Assembly: GCA_938045615.1 (NCBI GenBank)
Contig: CALIBC010000058.1
Span: forward strand, 1-48,441
Length of the DNA stretch: 48,441 bases
Direction: 5' to 3'
Source of the DNA: an uncultured Clostridia bacterium
GTDB taxonomy: Bacteria > Bacillota > Clostridia > Peptostreptococcales > Anaerovoracaceae
The first letter of the stretch is position 1, and each line of letters starts with the position of its first letter. A program made the position numbers and the translations under genes. Below the pieces are notes generated by a model. That model searched no databases. It worked only from the letters and a program-made list of their open reading frames with translations, and was not told where the DNA came from. Shown here in pieces: positions 8,259 through 16,673 of the stretch.

Positions 8259-9389
8259 CTATAGAATCCTTGCCTTGACAATACGGTCATTATCGGGAAG
8301 GGATGTTACCGAATCACGGGTGCTCACTATGGCATATCCGTAATTTCCTTTTGTTCCACCGGAAGCGCCGGTTGCGGAAATGCCGAGGTGCTTAAGCGCA
8401 AGATCCACGGGATTTTCGACTCCTTTTGTCATGATAGAAATCCTCTGTTCGCCGTCTTTCACGGGTAGGAAAGTATCCGGGAAGTTTACGGAATTTCTTA
8501 TGTTTCCCGTTTCGATATAGTCCATGATTTCGTCTGCGGCTATGCTTGCGCAGTTATCTTCAGCTTCGGCCGTCGAGGCGCCCAGATGCGGAATTATGAC
8601 TGCACCTTTTTTCCCGAGCAGACCGTCGGTTCCGAAGTCGGTTATGTATTCCGAGATTTTTTGAGACTCCAAAGCCGCAATGATCGCATCCTCTTTTACA
8701 AGTTTGTCGCGGGCAAAGTTAAGCAGAACCACGCCGTCTTTCATCTTCTCTATGAATTTCTCGTCAACCATTCCTTCGGTGCTTGGGTTGGCGGGTGCGT
8801 TGAGCGATATGTAGTCGGATTTTTCAAGTAAACTGTCGGGTTCCTTCGTTAGAACCACGCCGGGATCAGTCTTGTGAGCTATGTCCACGGTCAGGAAAGG
8901 GGTGTAGCCTATGACGTTCATCCCCAAACTCTTTGCGGCGTTTGCTATGAGGATGCCTATGGCACCGATCCCAACTATTCCAAGCGTCTTGCCTTTTAAT
9001 TCTGTTCCGGCGAACTGTTTTTTACCTTTTTCGACCGCACTGCTCACATCAGAATCAAGAGTTTTGACCCAGTCAAGTGCAGCCGGAATGTTCCTCGCAG
9101 ACATCAGCATGGCCGCCAAAACCAATTCCTTTACCGCATTCGCATTCGCACCCGGCGTGTTGAAAACGGCGATTCCGGCTTCGGCGCATCTTTCCAGAGG
9201 GATGTTGTTTACCCCTGCGCCGGCTCTTGCGATGGCGAGGAGTTTGTCGGGAAACTGCATTTCGTGCATGCTGTGACTTCTCACGAGTATGCCGTTTGCA
9301 TCCGAGATATCGTCTATCACCTTGTACTTGTCAGTAAAACGAGCAAGCCCTATAGGTGAAATCTTATTGAGTGTTGCAATATTATACAT
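8259..9389 (-). CDS. serA: D-3-phosphoglycerate dehydrogenase-like protein with C-terminal ACT-like domain
   Basis: This is the likely first enzyme of serine synthesis, oxidising 3-phosphoglycerate to 3-phosphohydroxypyruvate. It has 376 residues. The order is a substrate-domain half, the Rossmann core with GIGAIG (140-145), Arg227 in NFARDKLV, His268 in IPHLGAST, and a degenerate ACT-like end (about 316-376) that may sense serine. In related clostridial enzymes the catalytic Glu lies in a DFPxxE segment; here it reads DFGTDG (251-256), so the Glu seems replaced. The usual ribose-binding Asp after the second strand is Thr163. Divergence from serC supports the serine role. GGGAGG precedes ATG at 9389. 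Confidence 0.87.
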   Translation of the reverse strand: MYNIATLNKISPIGLARFTDKYKVIDDISDANGILVRSHSMHEMQFPDKLLAIARAGAGVNNIPLERCAEAGIAVFNTPGANANAVKELVLAAMLMSARNIPAALDWVKTLDSDVSSAVEKGKKQFAGTELKGKTLGIVGIGAIGILIANAAKSLGMNVIGYTPFLTVDIAHKTDPGVVLTKEPDSLLEKSDYISLNAPANPSTEGMVDEKFIEKMKDGVVLLNFARDKLVKEDAIIAALESQKISEYITDFGTDGLLGKKGAVIIPHLGASTAEAEDNCASIAADEIMDYIETGNIRNSVNFPDTFLPVKDGEQRISIMTKGVENPVDLALKHLGISATGASGGTKGNYGYAIVSTRDSVTSLPDNDRIVKARIL

Positions 9390-9419
9390 GTGATTACCTC
9401 CCGTAACGTTCTCAAAAGG

Positions 9420-9448
9420 AGTATATCACCTGTTAACTTTACTTTCAA
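9420..9448 (-). promoter_or_regulatory. Promoter of the serA-like gene
   Basis: On the minus strand TTGAAA (plus 9443-9448) is 17 bp from TATACT (plus 9420-9425), which is preceded by TGA as an extended -10. It overlaps the serC -35 region by two bases. Confidence 0.75.
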
Positions 9449-9466
9449 TATTCCGGATGATATAAT
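9439..9466 (+). promoter_or_regulatory. Promoter of serC
   Basis: TTACTT (9439-9444) is 16 bp from TATAAT (9461-9466) with an extended TGA. The leader would be about 160 bases and contains a small GGCAC/GTGCC hairpin around 9505-9525. No known riboswitch was recognised in it. Confidence 0.65.
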
Positions 9467-9630
9467 TGCCGTGGGATTCCGAAGCTTTCAAATCGGGTCA
9501 AAGGCACGCTCCGGTGCCGCAATGGGGATATTTTGGTCGCCGGTACGGCAGGTTTTCCGTGTGAGAATATCGACGGTCGAAGAATCGCAATAGTTTAACA
9601 GACATTTATTGAATTAGGGAGGAATTGGAA

Positions 9631-10722
9631 ATGGGCAAATACGATAGAGTTTATAATTTCTCGGCAGGTCCGTCAATGTTGCCGGTGGAGGTTTTGGAGA
9701 ACGTTCGCGACGATCTGCTCAACTACAAGGGAACAGGGGAATCCGTAATGGAGATGAGCCATCGCTCAAAAGAATTTCAAAAAATAATGGACGATGCGGA
9801 GGCGGATCTCAGGAAGCTCATGTATATACCGGATAATTATAAAGTCTTGTTTCTGCAGGGTGGGGGAACGCTGCAGTTTTCCATGATTCCGCTGAACCTT
9901 TTGAGAAAATCAAAAAAAGCCGATTATATCGTAACCGGTCAGTGGGCAAAGAAGGCATATAAAGAAGCTGTAAAGTTTGGAGACATCAAGTGCGTGGCAA
10001 GCTCGGAGGATTCTACTTATTCATATATACCAAAGTTGTCACGTGAAGATTTCAGATCGGATGCAGACTATGTCTATATTTGCTACAACAATACGATTTA
10101 CGGAACGAAGTACCCATACATCCCTGAAACGGGAGATATACCACTTGTTGCAGACATGTCATCATGCATACTCAGTGAGGAAATCGACGTTTCAAGATTC
10201 GGGGTTATTTGGGCCGGGGCGCAGAAAAATGTTGCGCCTGCAGGAGTTACAATCGTTATAATAAGAGAAGATCTGATAGGCAATGCGACTGAAGGTACTC
10301 CGGTGTATTTGGACTATAATACCCATGCAGAGAAAGGTTCAATGTACAATACGCCGCCGTGCTTCTCCATATACGTGGCGGGAGAAGTGTTCAAGTACCT
10401 GCTTGCAAACGGTGGAGTGGCGGCAATGCATGATAAGGATGTCAGAAAAGCCGATAAACTTTACAAGGCGATCGATGAAAGTAGCGTGTTCAAGGGGACT
10501 GTCAACAAGGAAGACCGTTCACTCATGAATGTGACCTTTGTGACAGGTGATGCCAAAAGGGATGCGGAATTCATACAACTTGCAAAGGAAAACGGCATGA
10601 TCAATCTGAAGGGGCACCGTTCTGTGGGGGGACTGCGTGCAAGTATTTACAATGCGGTTCCCGAAGAGGGAGTGGATGCGCTGATCGAATTGATGAAAAA
10701 ATATGAGGATACGAAGAAATAA
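9631..10722 (+). CDS. serC: Phosphoserine aminotransferase
   Basis: This PLP enzyme moves the amino group of glutamate to 3-phosphohydroxypyruvate, giving phosphoserine. It has 363 residues, the usual length. The N-terminal NFSAGPS motif, the FLQGGGT phosphate and cofactor-binding loop (about 74-80), and the PLP lysine in WAGAQKNVAPAG (about 195) are present. YNTPPCFSIY near 238 is also typical. ATG at 9631 is preferred over the in-frame TTG at 9625 because GGAGG at 9618-9622 is spaced eight bases from it. It is divergent from the serA-like gene. No serB homologue was seen in the window. Confidence 0.95.
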   Translation: MGKYDRVYNFSAGPSMLPVEVLENVRDDLLNYKGTGESVMEMSHRSKEFQKIMDDAEADLRKLMYIPDNYKVLFLQGGGTLQFSMIPLNLLRKSKKADYIVTGQWAKKAYKEAVKFGDIKCVASSEDSTYSYIPKLSREDFRSDADYVYICYNNTIYGTKYPYIPETGDIPLVADMSSCILSEEIDVSRFGVIWAGAQKNVAPAGVTIVIIREDLIGNATEGTPVYLDYNTHAEKGSMYNTPPCFSIYVAGEVFKYLLANGGVAAMHDKDVRKADKLYKAIDESSVFKGTVNKEDRSLMNVTFVTGDAKRDAEFIQLAKENGMINLKGHRSVGGLRASIYNAVPEEGVDALIELMKKYEDTKK

Positions 10723-10809
10723 AATGCGTACGTTATAGGTTCCGTCGGAATTTGGTGGATGCGTTCACGCAGTGGATATCGGTATCGTTGTTTGTTAGGA
10801 GAGTCGCAA

Positions 10810-12126
10810 GTGGGTCGAAGACTGCGAACATTTGTCAATTTAATACTTTTGTTTTGTCTTGTATTGGGAACGCTGTATCTGAACCCGGACACAGCGTTTG
10901 CCGCCGATGAACCTGCGCTTTCTTCCGGTGCGGCGATGGTGTACTGTGAAAATACCGGTACGGCAGTTTACGCCAAAAATTTAAATGTAAAATATGCGCC
11001 GGGAGGGCTGACCAGAATGATGACGGCACTTATCGCAGCCCAGACCCTGCCCATGGACAAGGAAATAAAAATATCAAAGACTGCCGCAAATCAGAGTGCT
11101 TCCTCACTTGGACTAAAGGAAAAAGAGCTCATTCCCGTAAAAGATCTGTTGTCTGCCACACTGCTTTTCGGAAGCGATACAGCGGCATATGCCTTGGCGG
11201 AAAATACATTCGGCAGCGTGGATGAGTTCATTGAAAATATGAACAAGACAGTTAAGAACTTGGATTGTAAAAAAACGAGATTCAGAAGCGTGACGGGTCG
11301 GTATGTGCGTGGACAGCACACTACGGCAAAGGATTATATGCGGATACTTAAAGTTGCGCTTTCAAACAGAATCATTCGCGAAATAGGCTCAAAACGCACT
11401 TACAGATTTGCACCGACAAACAAACATAAGGAGAGAACCCTGAAAAGAGAAACCGTCTTGACGGACGACAATCTTGAGATTTGCGGATATACCGGAATTG
11501 CAGCTTTGCAGGACAGGCAGGGCGCTGTGCGTATCGATGATAACGGCATGAGACTTTTTGTTGTATTGTTGGAGAACTCACAACAGCAAAGGCAAAGCGA
11601 CCTGATTGCACTTACCGGATATGCAAAAGACAGTATCGACGGCTACAGGGTAGTGAAGAAAGGTAAAAAGCTCGGAAAGGTAAAAATCGGACACGGTGAA
11701 AAAACAGAGATAGATGCATACAGTCTGAAAGACGGATATGCGTATCTCCCCAAGGAGGGCTCAAAAGCCTTGATAAGAACCAGATCCATTATGTACGGAA
11801 ATGTCACCGCCCCCGTCAAAAAAGGACAGGTAGTGGGACATTGCAACATATATGTCGGCGATGAAGTTACACACAAAGTTCCGCTAGTCGCAGGAGAAAC
11901 CGTCGGAGAGGGATGGTTCCCGTCATACATAGGCATTTCAAATTTTAGCGCAATTATCATCATGGCGGTTATAATTATCATGGCATTGCTTCTTTTGACG
12001 GTGATAATTCTCAAAACAAAGGCGCGACGTCGTCGAAACCGGAGAAGAAAAAGGCGTATAAGAAGAATAGTGGAACAGCAATTACGTGAGGAAGAAGAAC
12101 ACAAAAGGAGAAGCAGAAGATACTGA
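10810..12126 (+). CDS. Degenerate PBP5-type (D-Ala-D-Ala carboxypeptidase) protein, probably catalytically inactive
   Basis: The protein (438 aa from GTG at 10810, supported by AGGAG eight bases before) follows the DacA/DacF layout. It has a signal peptide ending near AFAA, a peptidase S11-like domain, a small beta domain, a C-terminal membrane helix (about 382-404) and a very basic tail rich in Arg. The catalytic motifs are all changed: the SxxK box reads YAPGGLTRMM (Gly66, Arg69), the SxN box reads FGSDTAA (Gly121-Ser122-Asp123 in place of Ser-Gly-Asn), and the KTG box reads YTG (227-229). The frame is intact, so this looks like a retained pseudoenzyme rather than a decayed gene. A binding or regulatory role in wall synthesis is an inference. 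uvrC follows after 91 bases. Confidence 0.85.
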   Translation: MGRRLRTFVNLILLFCLVLGTLYLNPDTAFAADEPALSSGAAMVYCENTGTAVYAKNLNVKYAPGGLTRMMTALIAAQTLPMDKEIKISKTAANQSASSLGLKEKELIPVKDLLSATLLFGSDTAAYALAENTFGSVDEFIENMNKTVKNLDCKKTRFRSVTGRYVRGQHTTAKDYMRILKVALSNRIIREIGSKRTYRFAPTNKHKERTLKRETVLTDDNLEICGYTGIAALQDRQGAVRIDDNGMRLFVVLLENSQQQRQSDLIALTGYAKDSIDGYRVVKKGKKLGKVKIGHGEKTEIDAYSLKDGYAYLPKEGSKALIRTRSIMYGNVTAPVKKGQVVGHCNIYVGDEVTHKVPLVAGETVGEGWFPSYIGISNFSAIIIMAVIIIMALLLLTVIILKTKARRRRNRRRKRRIRRIVEQQLREEEEHKRRSRRY

Positions 12127-12217
12127 AGCCACTGCGGATTGTTTTGATTTTGCGAAATGTGCGAATCCGGCCATACACGGTGGGGAAGAGCGAAATACTT
12201 GGGAAACAAAGATAAAA

Positions 12218-14077
12218 ATGTTTGATATAAAGGAAAACTTAAAAAAACTCCCGGATTCACCGGGAGTTTATATACATAAAGACAGACTGGGGCAGGTGAT
12301 CTACGTCGGAAAAGCCGTATCACTCAAAAACAGAGTCAGGCAGTATTTTCAGAAGTCATATCAAAACACCAACCCGAAAGTTAAAGCGCTTGCCGCAAGC
12401 ATAGCCGAGTTTGAGTACATAAAATGTTCAAGTGAGATGGAGGCGCTTATTTTGGAGTGCAATCTCATAAAGAAGCACATGCCCAAGTACAACGTTTTGC
12501 TCAGAGACGATAAGACCTATCCGTACATAATGGTAACCGTGAGCGAAAAATTCCCGCGTATAGTCAAGACAAGACTGCTGAAAAAGGACGGAAACAAATA
12601 CTTCGGTCCTTATAGTGACGTGGGAGCGGTGAACCGGATAGTGGAACTACTGACCAAAACATATAAACTGAAGAGTTGTGCTGCGGTAAAGTTTCCAAAG
12701 GATTTTAGACCATGTCTCAATTATTACATAGGCATGTGTGATGCGCCGTGCGTCAACGAGGCAGATGAAGAAAGGTATCGCCGGGATATAGACGAGATTT
12801 TGAATTTTCTTGCCGGCAGGACGGCACCGATTTTGAAGCGTCTAAAGGGCAGGATGAAGATGGCATCAGAAAAAATGGAATATGAAGAGGCCGCAAAGTG
12901 GAGGGATGCGGTGTCATCTGTGAAAGCACTTTCAGAAACGCAAAGAGTGACCATGATAGGGGAGCATGATCTTGATGTATGCATAGTCATAAAGGAGGGG
13001 GACAAGTCTTTCGTGGTTCTGTTCCCCGTAAGAGACGGAAAGCTTAGCGGAAGGGAAGTGTTCCCAATACAGGCGTACGCTCAGGACAGCAAAGCGAATA
13101 TAGCGTATGAATTTATAAGACAGTACTACTCTCAATGGGCCACCGTACCGCATGAGATACTTACGGAAGAAAACCCGAAGGACAGAGAACTTTTGGAAAA
13201 ATTTTTGAGCGCCGGCGGACATAAGGTGAGGATAAGCGTGCCGCAAAAAGGAGACAAGAAAAGGCTGCTGGATCTGACAAAGCAGGACACAGTTGAAATA
13301 AGCAAAACCCTCGCAATACGGGAAGAAAATAGAAACGAAAGAGAAGAAGCTGTAAGGGTTGAAATGTTAAAGCTCATTGAACGTGCGGGGTATCCGGCGG
13401 AAGAGAAAGCACTCAGCTCAAAGAAAAAAAATATAAGAGTCGAGTCCTATGATATTTCCAACACAAACGGAATTGATTCCGTAGGGGCAATGGTCGTGTT
13501 CGGGGGACTTATGAAAGTGAAAAAAGACTACAGGCGATTCAAGGTAAAGACCATTGAGGGCAGCGACGACTACGGGAGCCTGCAGGAAGTCATATACAGG
13601 CGTTTTAAAAGGGCGCTGGACAGATCCCCGGGATTTATAGAAATGCCCGACATTATAATGATGGACGGAGGTCTTGGGCAGGTGCATGCGGCGCAAAAAG
13701 TTTTGAGCGCCATGAAAATTGTCGTGCCGGTGGTAGGCATGGCAAAGGACGAAAGCCACAGAACCAGAGCCATAGTCTTTGACGACGGCAGTGAAATACC
13801 TCTCAAAGAGAACCCGACTCTCTTTAGATACTGCGGAACCATACAGGAAGAGGTTCACCGTTTTGCGATAGAATACCACCGTAGTCTGCATAATAAAAAA
13901 GCAGTGCGTTCTGCGCTTGACAATATACCGGGGGTGGGGGAAAAAAGACGAAACAGGTTGCTGTATGAATTCAAATCTATAGAGGCGATAAAGAAGGCAA
14001 GAGTCGAAGAACTCCGCGCCGTCCCCGGCATAACAGATAAGATAGCGCAAAATATCGTAAACTATTTTCATGGGTAA
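12218..14077 (+). CDS. uvrC: Excinuclease ABC subunit C
   Basis: UvrC makes both incisions in nucleotide excision repair after UvrAB damage recognition. It has 619 residues from ATG 12218. The N-terminal GIY-YIG nuclease is seen as SPGVYIHKD and VIYVGKA. A UVR motif (about 200-235, MEYEEAAKWRDAV) binds UvrB. The RNase H-like second nuclease carries ESYDISN and IIMMDGGLGQ. A tandem helix-hairpin-helix end has IPGVGEKRRN and VPGITDKIAQN. An open frame extends upstream to 12086 inside the previous gene, but the start at MFDIKENL matches the family; its ribosome site is weak (GGGAAA). Confidence 0.96.
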   Translation: MFDIKENLKKLPDSPGVYIHKDRLGQVIYVGKAVSLKNRVRQYFQKSYQNTNPKVKALAASIAEFEYIKCSSEMEALILECNLIKKHMPKYNVLLRDDKTYPYIMVTVSEKFPRIVKTRLLKKDGNKYFGPYSDVGAVNRIVELLTKTYKLKSCAAVKFPKDFRPCLNYYIGMCDAPCVNEADEERYRRDIDEILNFLAGRTAPILKRLKGRMKMASEKMEYEEAAKWRDAVSSVKALSETQRVTMIGEHDLDVCIVIKEGDKSFVVLFPVRDGKLSGREVFPIQAYAQDSKANIAYEFIRQYYSQWATVPHEILTEENPKDRELLEKFLSAGGHKVRISVPQKGDKKRLLDLTKQDTVEISKTLAIREENRNEREEAVRVEMLKLIERAGYPAEEKALSSKKKNIRVESYDISNTNGIDSVGAMVVFGGLMKVKKDYRRFKVKTIEGSDDYGSLQEVIYRRFKRALDRSPGFIEMPDIIMMDGGLGQVHAAQKVLSAMKIVVPVVGMAKDESHRTRAIVFDDGSEIPLKENPTLFRYCGTIQEEVHRFAIEYHRSLHNKKAVRSALDNIPGVGEKRRNRLLYEFKSIEAIKKARVEELRAVPGITDKIAQNIVNYFHG

Positions 14078-14183
14078 AAATGAGCCCAAGTCACACGTTC
14101 GATTTTCCCGGCCTTGCACAAAACCTCTATTGATGTTATAGTGGTCTGTGAGTAATTTTGAAATTGAAACGGAGGGCAGAACA

Positions 14184-14489
14184 ATGGCTGAAGAGAAAAA
14201 CAAGAATATTGAACAGGAAGAACCGGATGTGATCACGCTTGAATTTGAAGAGGGAGATCCCGTTGAGTGTGAGATCATGGGGATATTTGATTTTAAGGGG
14301 AAGGATTATATCGCACTTATTCCACGTGACGATTCGGACGATGTATGGATATACGGATACAATGAAGTCGATGATGAGGGATCTTTTGAACTCTTGGACA
14401 TTGAGAGCGACGAGTTGTTTGAAAAAGTTGCGACTGAGTTTGAAACCATAATGGATGAGGCTGCAACGGATGAAGAATCCGAGGAATGA
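14184..14489 (+). CDS. DUF1292 domain protein
   Basis: This small acidic cytosolic protein of 101 residues matches the DUF1292 family, common in Firmicutes and of unknown function. The core (about 20-80) has the pattern DPVECEIMGIF, then YIALIPRD and VWIYGYNE; both ends are rich in Glu and Asp. The start at 14184 is chosen because GGAGG (14171-14175) lies eight bases upstream; the longer open frame from 14148 has no such site. It sits between uvrC and the Big2-GDPD gene. Confidence 0.85.
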   Translation: MAEEKNKNIEQEEPDVITLEFEEGDPVECEIMGIFDFKGKDYIALIPRDDSDDVWIYGYNEVDDEGSFELLDIESDELFEKVATEFETIMDEAATDEESEE

Positions 14490-14576
14490 TGCGACACATT
14501 CAAAAGATGAAAAAGCGACTTTTAGTGACTTTTGTTTTTGAGTTTATTACAAGTTAAGGTTCGGGGGAAGATTGTT

Positions 14577-16250
14577 TTGAGTAAAGATCTTTTATTTAAG
14601 AAAATAATTTTGAGCAGTGCGGTATGTCTGTTCCTGCTTTTGATTGGGCTGTACGGAATCGGCGCCGCAACCGATGTGTACGGTGCATCCGCAAAGATCA
14701 AGATTAAGAACATCAGTAAAGAAACGGTGCTGAAAAAGGGCGAAAAAAAGACGGTAAAGTATTATGTGAAAGGTAAAAAGAAAAAGCACGGCAGAGTTCT
14801 GTTCAGATCGTCCAACAAAAAGATCGCAACCGTGTCAAAAAAAGGTAGAATAAAAGCAAAGAAGAAAGGCAAAGTTACAATAACCGCCTATTTCCGGAAT
14901 AGAAGAAAGGTAAAGAAGAGCGTCAGAATAACCGTCGGAAAGAAAGTTTCCGAGATAAAGCTGACAAGGTTGGACAACAGCAGAATATTTGAACCGAATG
15001 AGAGCAGTAAAATTTCAGCGAAAGTCTATCCGAGCGATGCTGGTAATAAGAGGCTCAAATGGGTTTCCAGCAATGAGGCGATAGCCAAGGTCGACTCAAA
15101 GGGTACGGTAAGTTTTCTCGACACGGGAAATGTGACGATCTCCGTGTTGTCGAGGCAAGACAACAGAAAGTACAGAAGTGTGTCCTTTGTTGTGGGCAGC
15201 AGGATCAAAACTCTTAAGGTAAAGGGCGAAACGGACATGCTTATAGGAACCAAGGAGCAGCTGACCACGGAAATAACGCCTCTGAAAGCCACCAAACAGA
15301 CATTCACATGGAAATCATCCAATTCGAAGATCCTCAAAGTCAACTCCAAAGGTGAGGTCAAGGCCGTGGGTCTTGGTGTTGCAACGATCACGGCAAGTAC
15401 CGTCGACGGATCCAAGAGAAAAGAAAAAGTTAAGATGGAAGTGGTGAATCTGAAAAAGAATCTAGTGAAGTTCATAGCGCACAGAGGGCTTCACGATTCT
15501 CGCAAGGAAAATACCAAAGAAGCTTTCATAGAAGCTGGAAAGGCGGGCTTTTGGGGTGTCGAATGCGACGTATGGGAAACCGCCGAACGTGATGCTTCCG
15601 GGTCGGAACCGAAAGAAGAGCGCGACATAGTCATATCGCACGACAGGACTTTCGACAGGGTTTTCGACGCCGGGAGCGACATAGTGTACGATATGACGAA
15701 GAGTGAAATACAGTCCAAAGTTCCGGAGGCCTGTTTTATAGATGAATATCTGACTATTTGTCGGCAATATGGAATGGTGCCTATCATAGAGATAAAGTAT
15801 GATTACACGGACGATGAGGGAATGTCCGACGAAGGCATCAAGCTTCTGGTGGATAAGGTGAATGCGCATGGGCTTCTTGGGACGGCAAGGTTTATCAGTT
15901 TTGATTTGAATTCCTTAAAGAGAGTCAAGTCTTATATCGCAAAAAATATAGGAACTTCGACAAGTGTATACACCTCGTACATACTCAGCAAAGACTCACT
16001 GAAAAAGATTCAAAAAACCGAGAACGTTGACTTTGTACGAGCTGTGCGGGATGCTAAAAACAACGGCATAACGTCGGTGAGCATAAACAGAACCTATATA
16101 ACCGATGAGATCGTGGGGGAAGTCAAACAAAATTCTTTGAATCTTGACCTGTGGACATATAACAAATCCCTTAAGTCGAAGATATTCAATCACGTAAAAG
16201 CATACCGACCCGACACAATCACGACCGATGACGTCTGCTGGGATGAGTAG
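14577..16250 (+). CDS. Secreted Big2-repeat glycerophosphodiester phosphodiesterase
   Basis: The protein (557 aa from TTG 14577, with GGGGGA eight bases before) has a signal or membrane segment (about 9-32). Three bacterial Ig-like repeats (about 45-121, 127-207 and 210-290) follow, and then a GDPD TIM-barrel domain from about 297. The GDPD catalytic residues are visible: His302-Arg303 in IAHRGLHD, Glu329 and Asp331 in VECDVW, and His355 in ISHDRTF. Such enzymes release glycerol 3-phosphate from glycerophosphodiesters, possibly also from teichoic acid, at the cell surface. The first part is extremely Lys-rich. Use of the same Big2 repeat as the peptidase at 496-2328 suggests a shared wall-attachment scheme. 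Confidence 0.88.
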   Translation: MSKDLLFKKIILSSAVCLFLLLIGLYGIGAATDVYGASAKIKIKNISKETVLKKGEKKTVKYYVKGKKKKHGRVLFRSSNKKIATVSKKGRIKAKKKGKVTITAYFRNRRKVKKSVRITVGKKVSEIKLTRLDNSRIFEPNESSKISAKVYPSDAGNKRLKWVSSNEAIAKVDSKGTVSFLDTGNVTISVLSRQDNRKYRSVSFVVGSRIKTLKVKGETDMLIGTKEQLTTEITPLKATKQTFTWKSSNSKILKVNSKGEVKAVGLGVATITASTVDGSKRKEKVKMEVVNLKKNLVKFIAHRGLHDSRKENTKEAFIEAGKAGFWGVECDVWETAERDASGSEPKEERDIVISHDRTFDRVFDAGSDIVYDMTKSEIQSKVPEACFIDEYLTICRQYGMVPIIEIKYDYTDDEGMSDEGIKLLVDKVNAHGLLGTARFISFDLNSLKRVKSYIAKNIGTSTSVYTSYILSKDSLKKIQKTENVDFVRAVRDAKNNGITSVSINRTYITDEIVGEVKQNSLNLDLWTYNKSLKSKIFNHVKAYRPDTITTDDVCWDE

Positions 16251-16301
16251 ACTTTGAGAGGTTGTGACTTTGAGAGATTGTGTGTAAATCTGAATTAAAG
16301 C

Positions 16302-16329
16302 TTGCATTTGTCGATAACTTGTGTATAAT
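16302..16329 (+). promoter_or_regulatory. Promoter of tRNA-Leu(CAG)
   Basis: TTGCAT (16302-16307) is 16 bp from TATAAT (16324-16329). The tRNA begins 20 bases further on. Confidence 0.7.
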
Positions 16330-16349
16330 GAGGTAGTCGACGCAAGTTT

Positions 16350-16432
16350 GCGGTCTTGGCGGAACTGGCAGACGCGCACGGTTCAGGTCCGTGTGGGAAA
16401 CCATGGGGGTTCGAATCCCTTAGACCGCACCA
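16350..16432 (+). tRNA. tRNA-Leu (anticodon CAG)
   Basis: The acceptor stem GCGGTCT pairs with AGACCGC (16422-16428), and CCA is encoded at 16430-16432. The anticodon stem CACGG/CCGTG holds loop TTCAGGT with anticodon CAG. The long variable arm of tRNA-Leu is present, and the T-arm contains GTTCGAATC. Confidence 0.96.
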
Positions 16433-16440
16433 TTTATTTT

Positions 16441-16474
16441 CCTCTGTGATTATGATTTCGCAGAGGATTTTTTT
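16441..16474 (+). terminator. Terminator of tRNA-Leu(CAG)
   Basis: CCTCTG (16441-16446) pairs with CAGAGG (16461-16466), followed by A and seven Ts. Confidence 0.85.
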
Positions 16475-16495
16475 ATGAATTTTACTTTTAATTTA

Positions 16496-16524
16496 TTGGT
16501 ATAGGGCATATTTCATGGTATCCT
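16496..16524 (+). promoter_or_regulatory. Promoter of the leader RNA/nitroreductase unit
   Basis: TTGGTA (16496-16501) is 17 bp from TATCCT (16519-16524), preceded by TGG as an extended -10. Transcription would start near 16531, about 143 bases before the nitroreductase ATG. Confidence 0.6.
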
Positions 16525-16534
16525 ATTGAAAGAG

Positions 16535-16640
16535 GTGCCCCGCAGACTCAAGATGTGCTGTGCAATAAATGCCTCAGGTTCGCCGAAACCCGAAATAGCA
16601 GGTTATGCACTCTGAAACAGGATAACCGGTATGTGGGGTT
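16535..16640 (+). ncRNA. Unidentified structured leader RNA
   Basis: The leader can fold into one long hairpin. CCCCGCA (around 16539-16545) pairs with TGTGGGG (around 16632-16638). Further in, GTGCA-A-TAA pairs with TTATGCAC, then CCT with AGG, closing an apical GGTT/AACC hairpin. I do not recognise it as a known riboswitch, 6S RNA or T-box. The CAGG...AGCAG sides resemble SRP RNA domain IV, but the GGAA tetraloop stem is missing. It may be a cis-regulator of the nitroreductase gene or a separate small RNA. Confidence 0.4.
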
Positions 16641-16673
16641 TGATACGCATTGATGGCAAGAAAGGACGATAAA

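Noticed and set aside
16535..16640. Small SRP RNA (4.5S) gene
   Set aside because: CAGG and AGCAG segments lie on either side of an apical stem as in SRP domain IV, but the conserved GGAA-type tetraloop stem is absent and the apical part is longer, so the match is not convincing.
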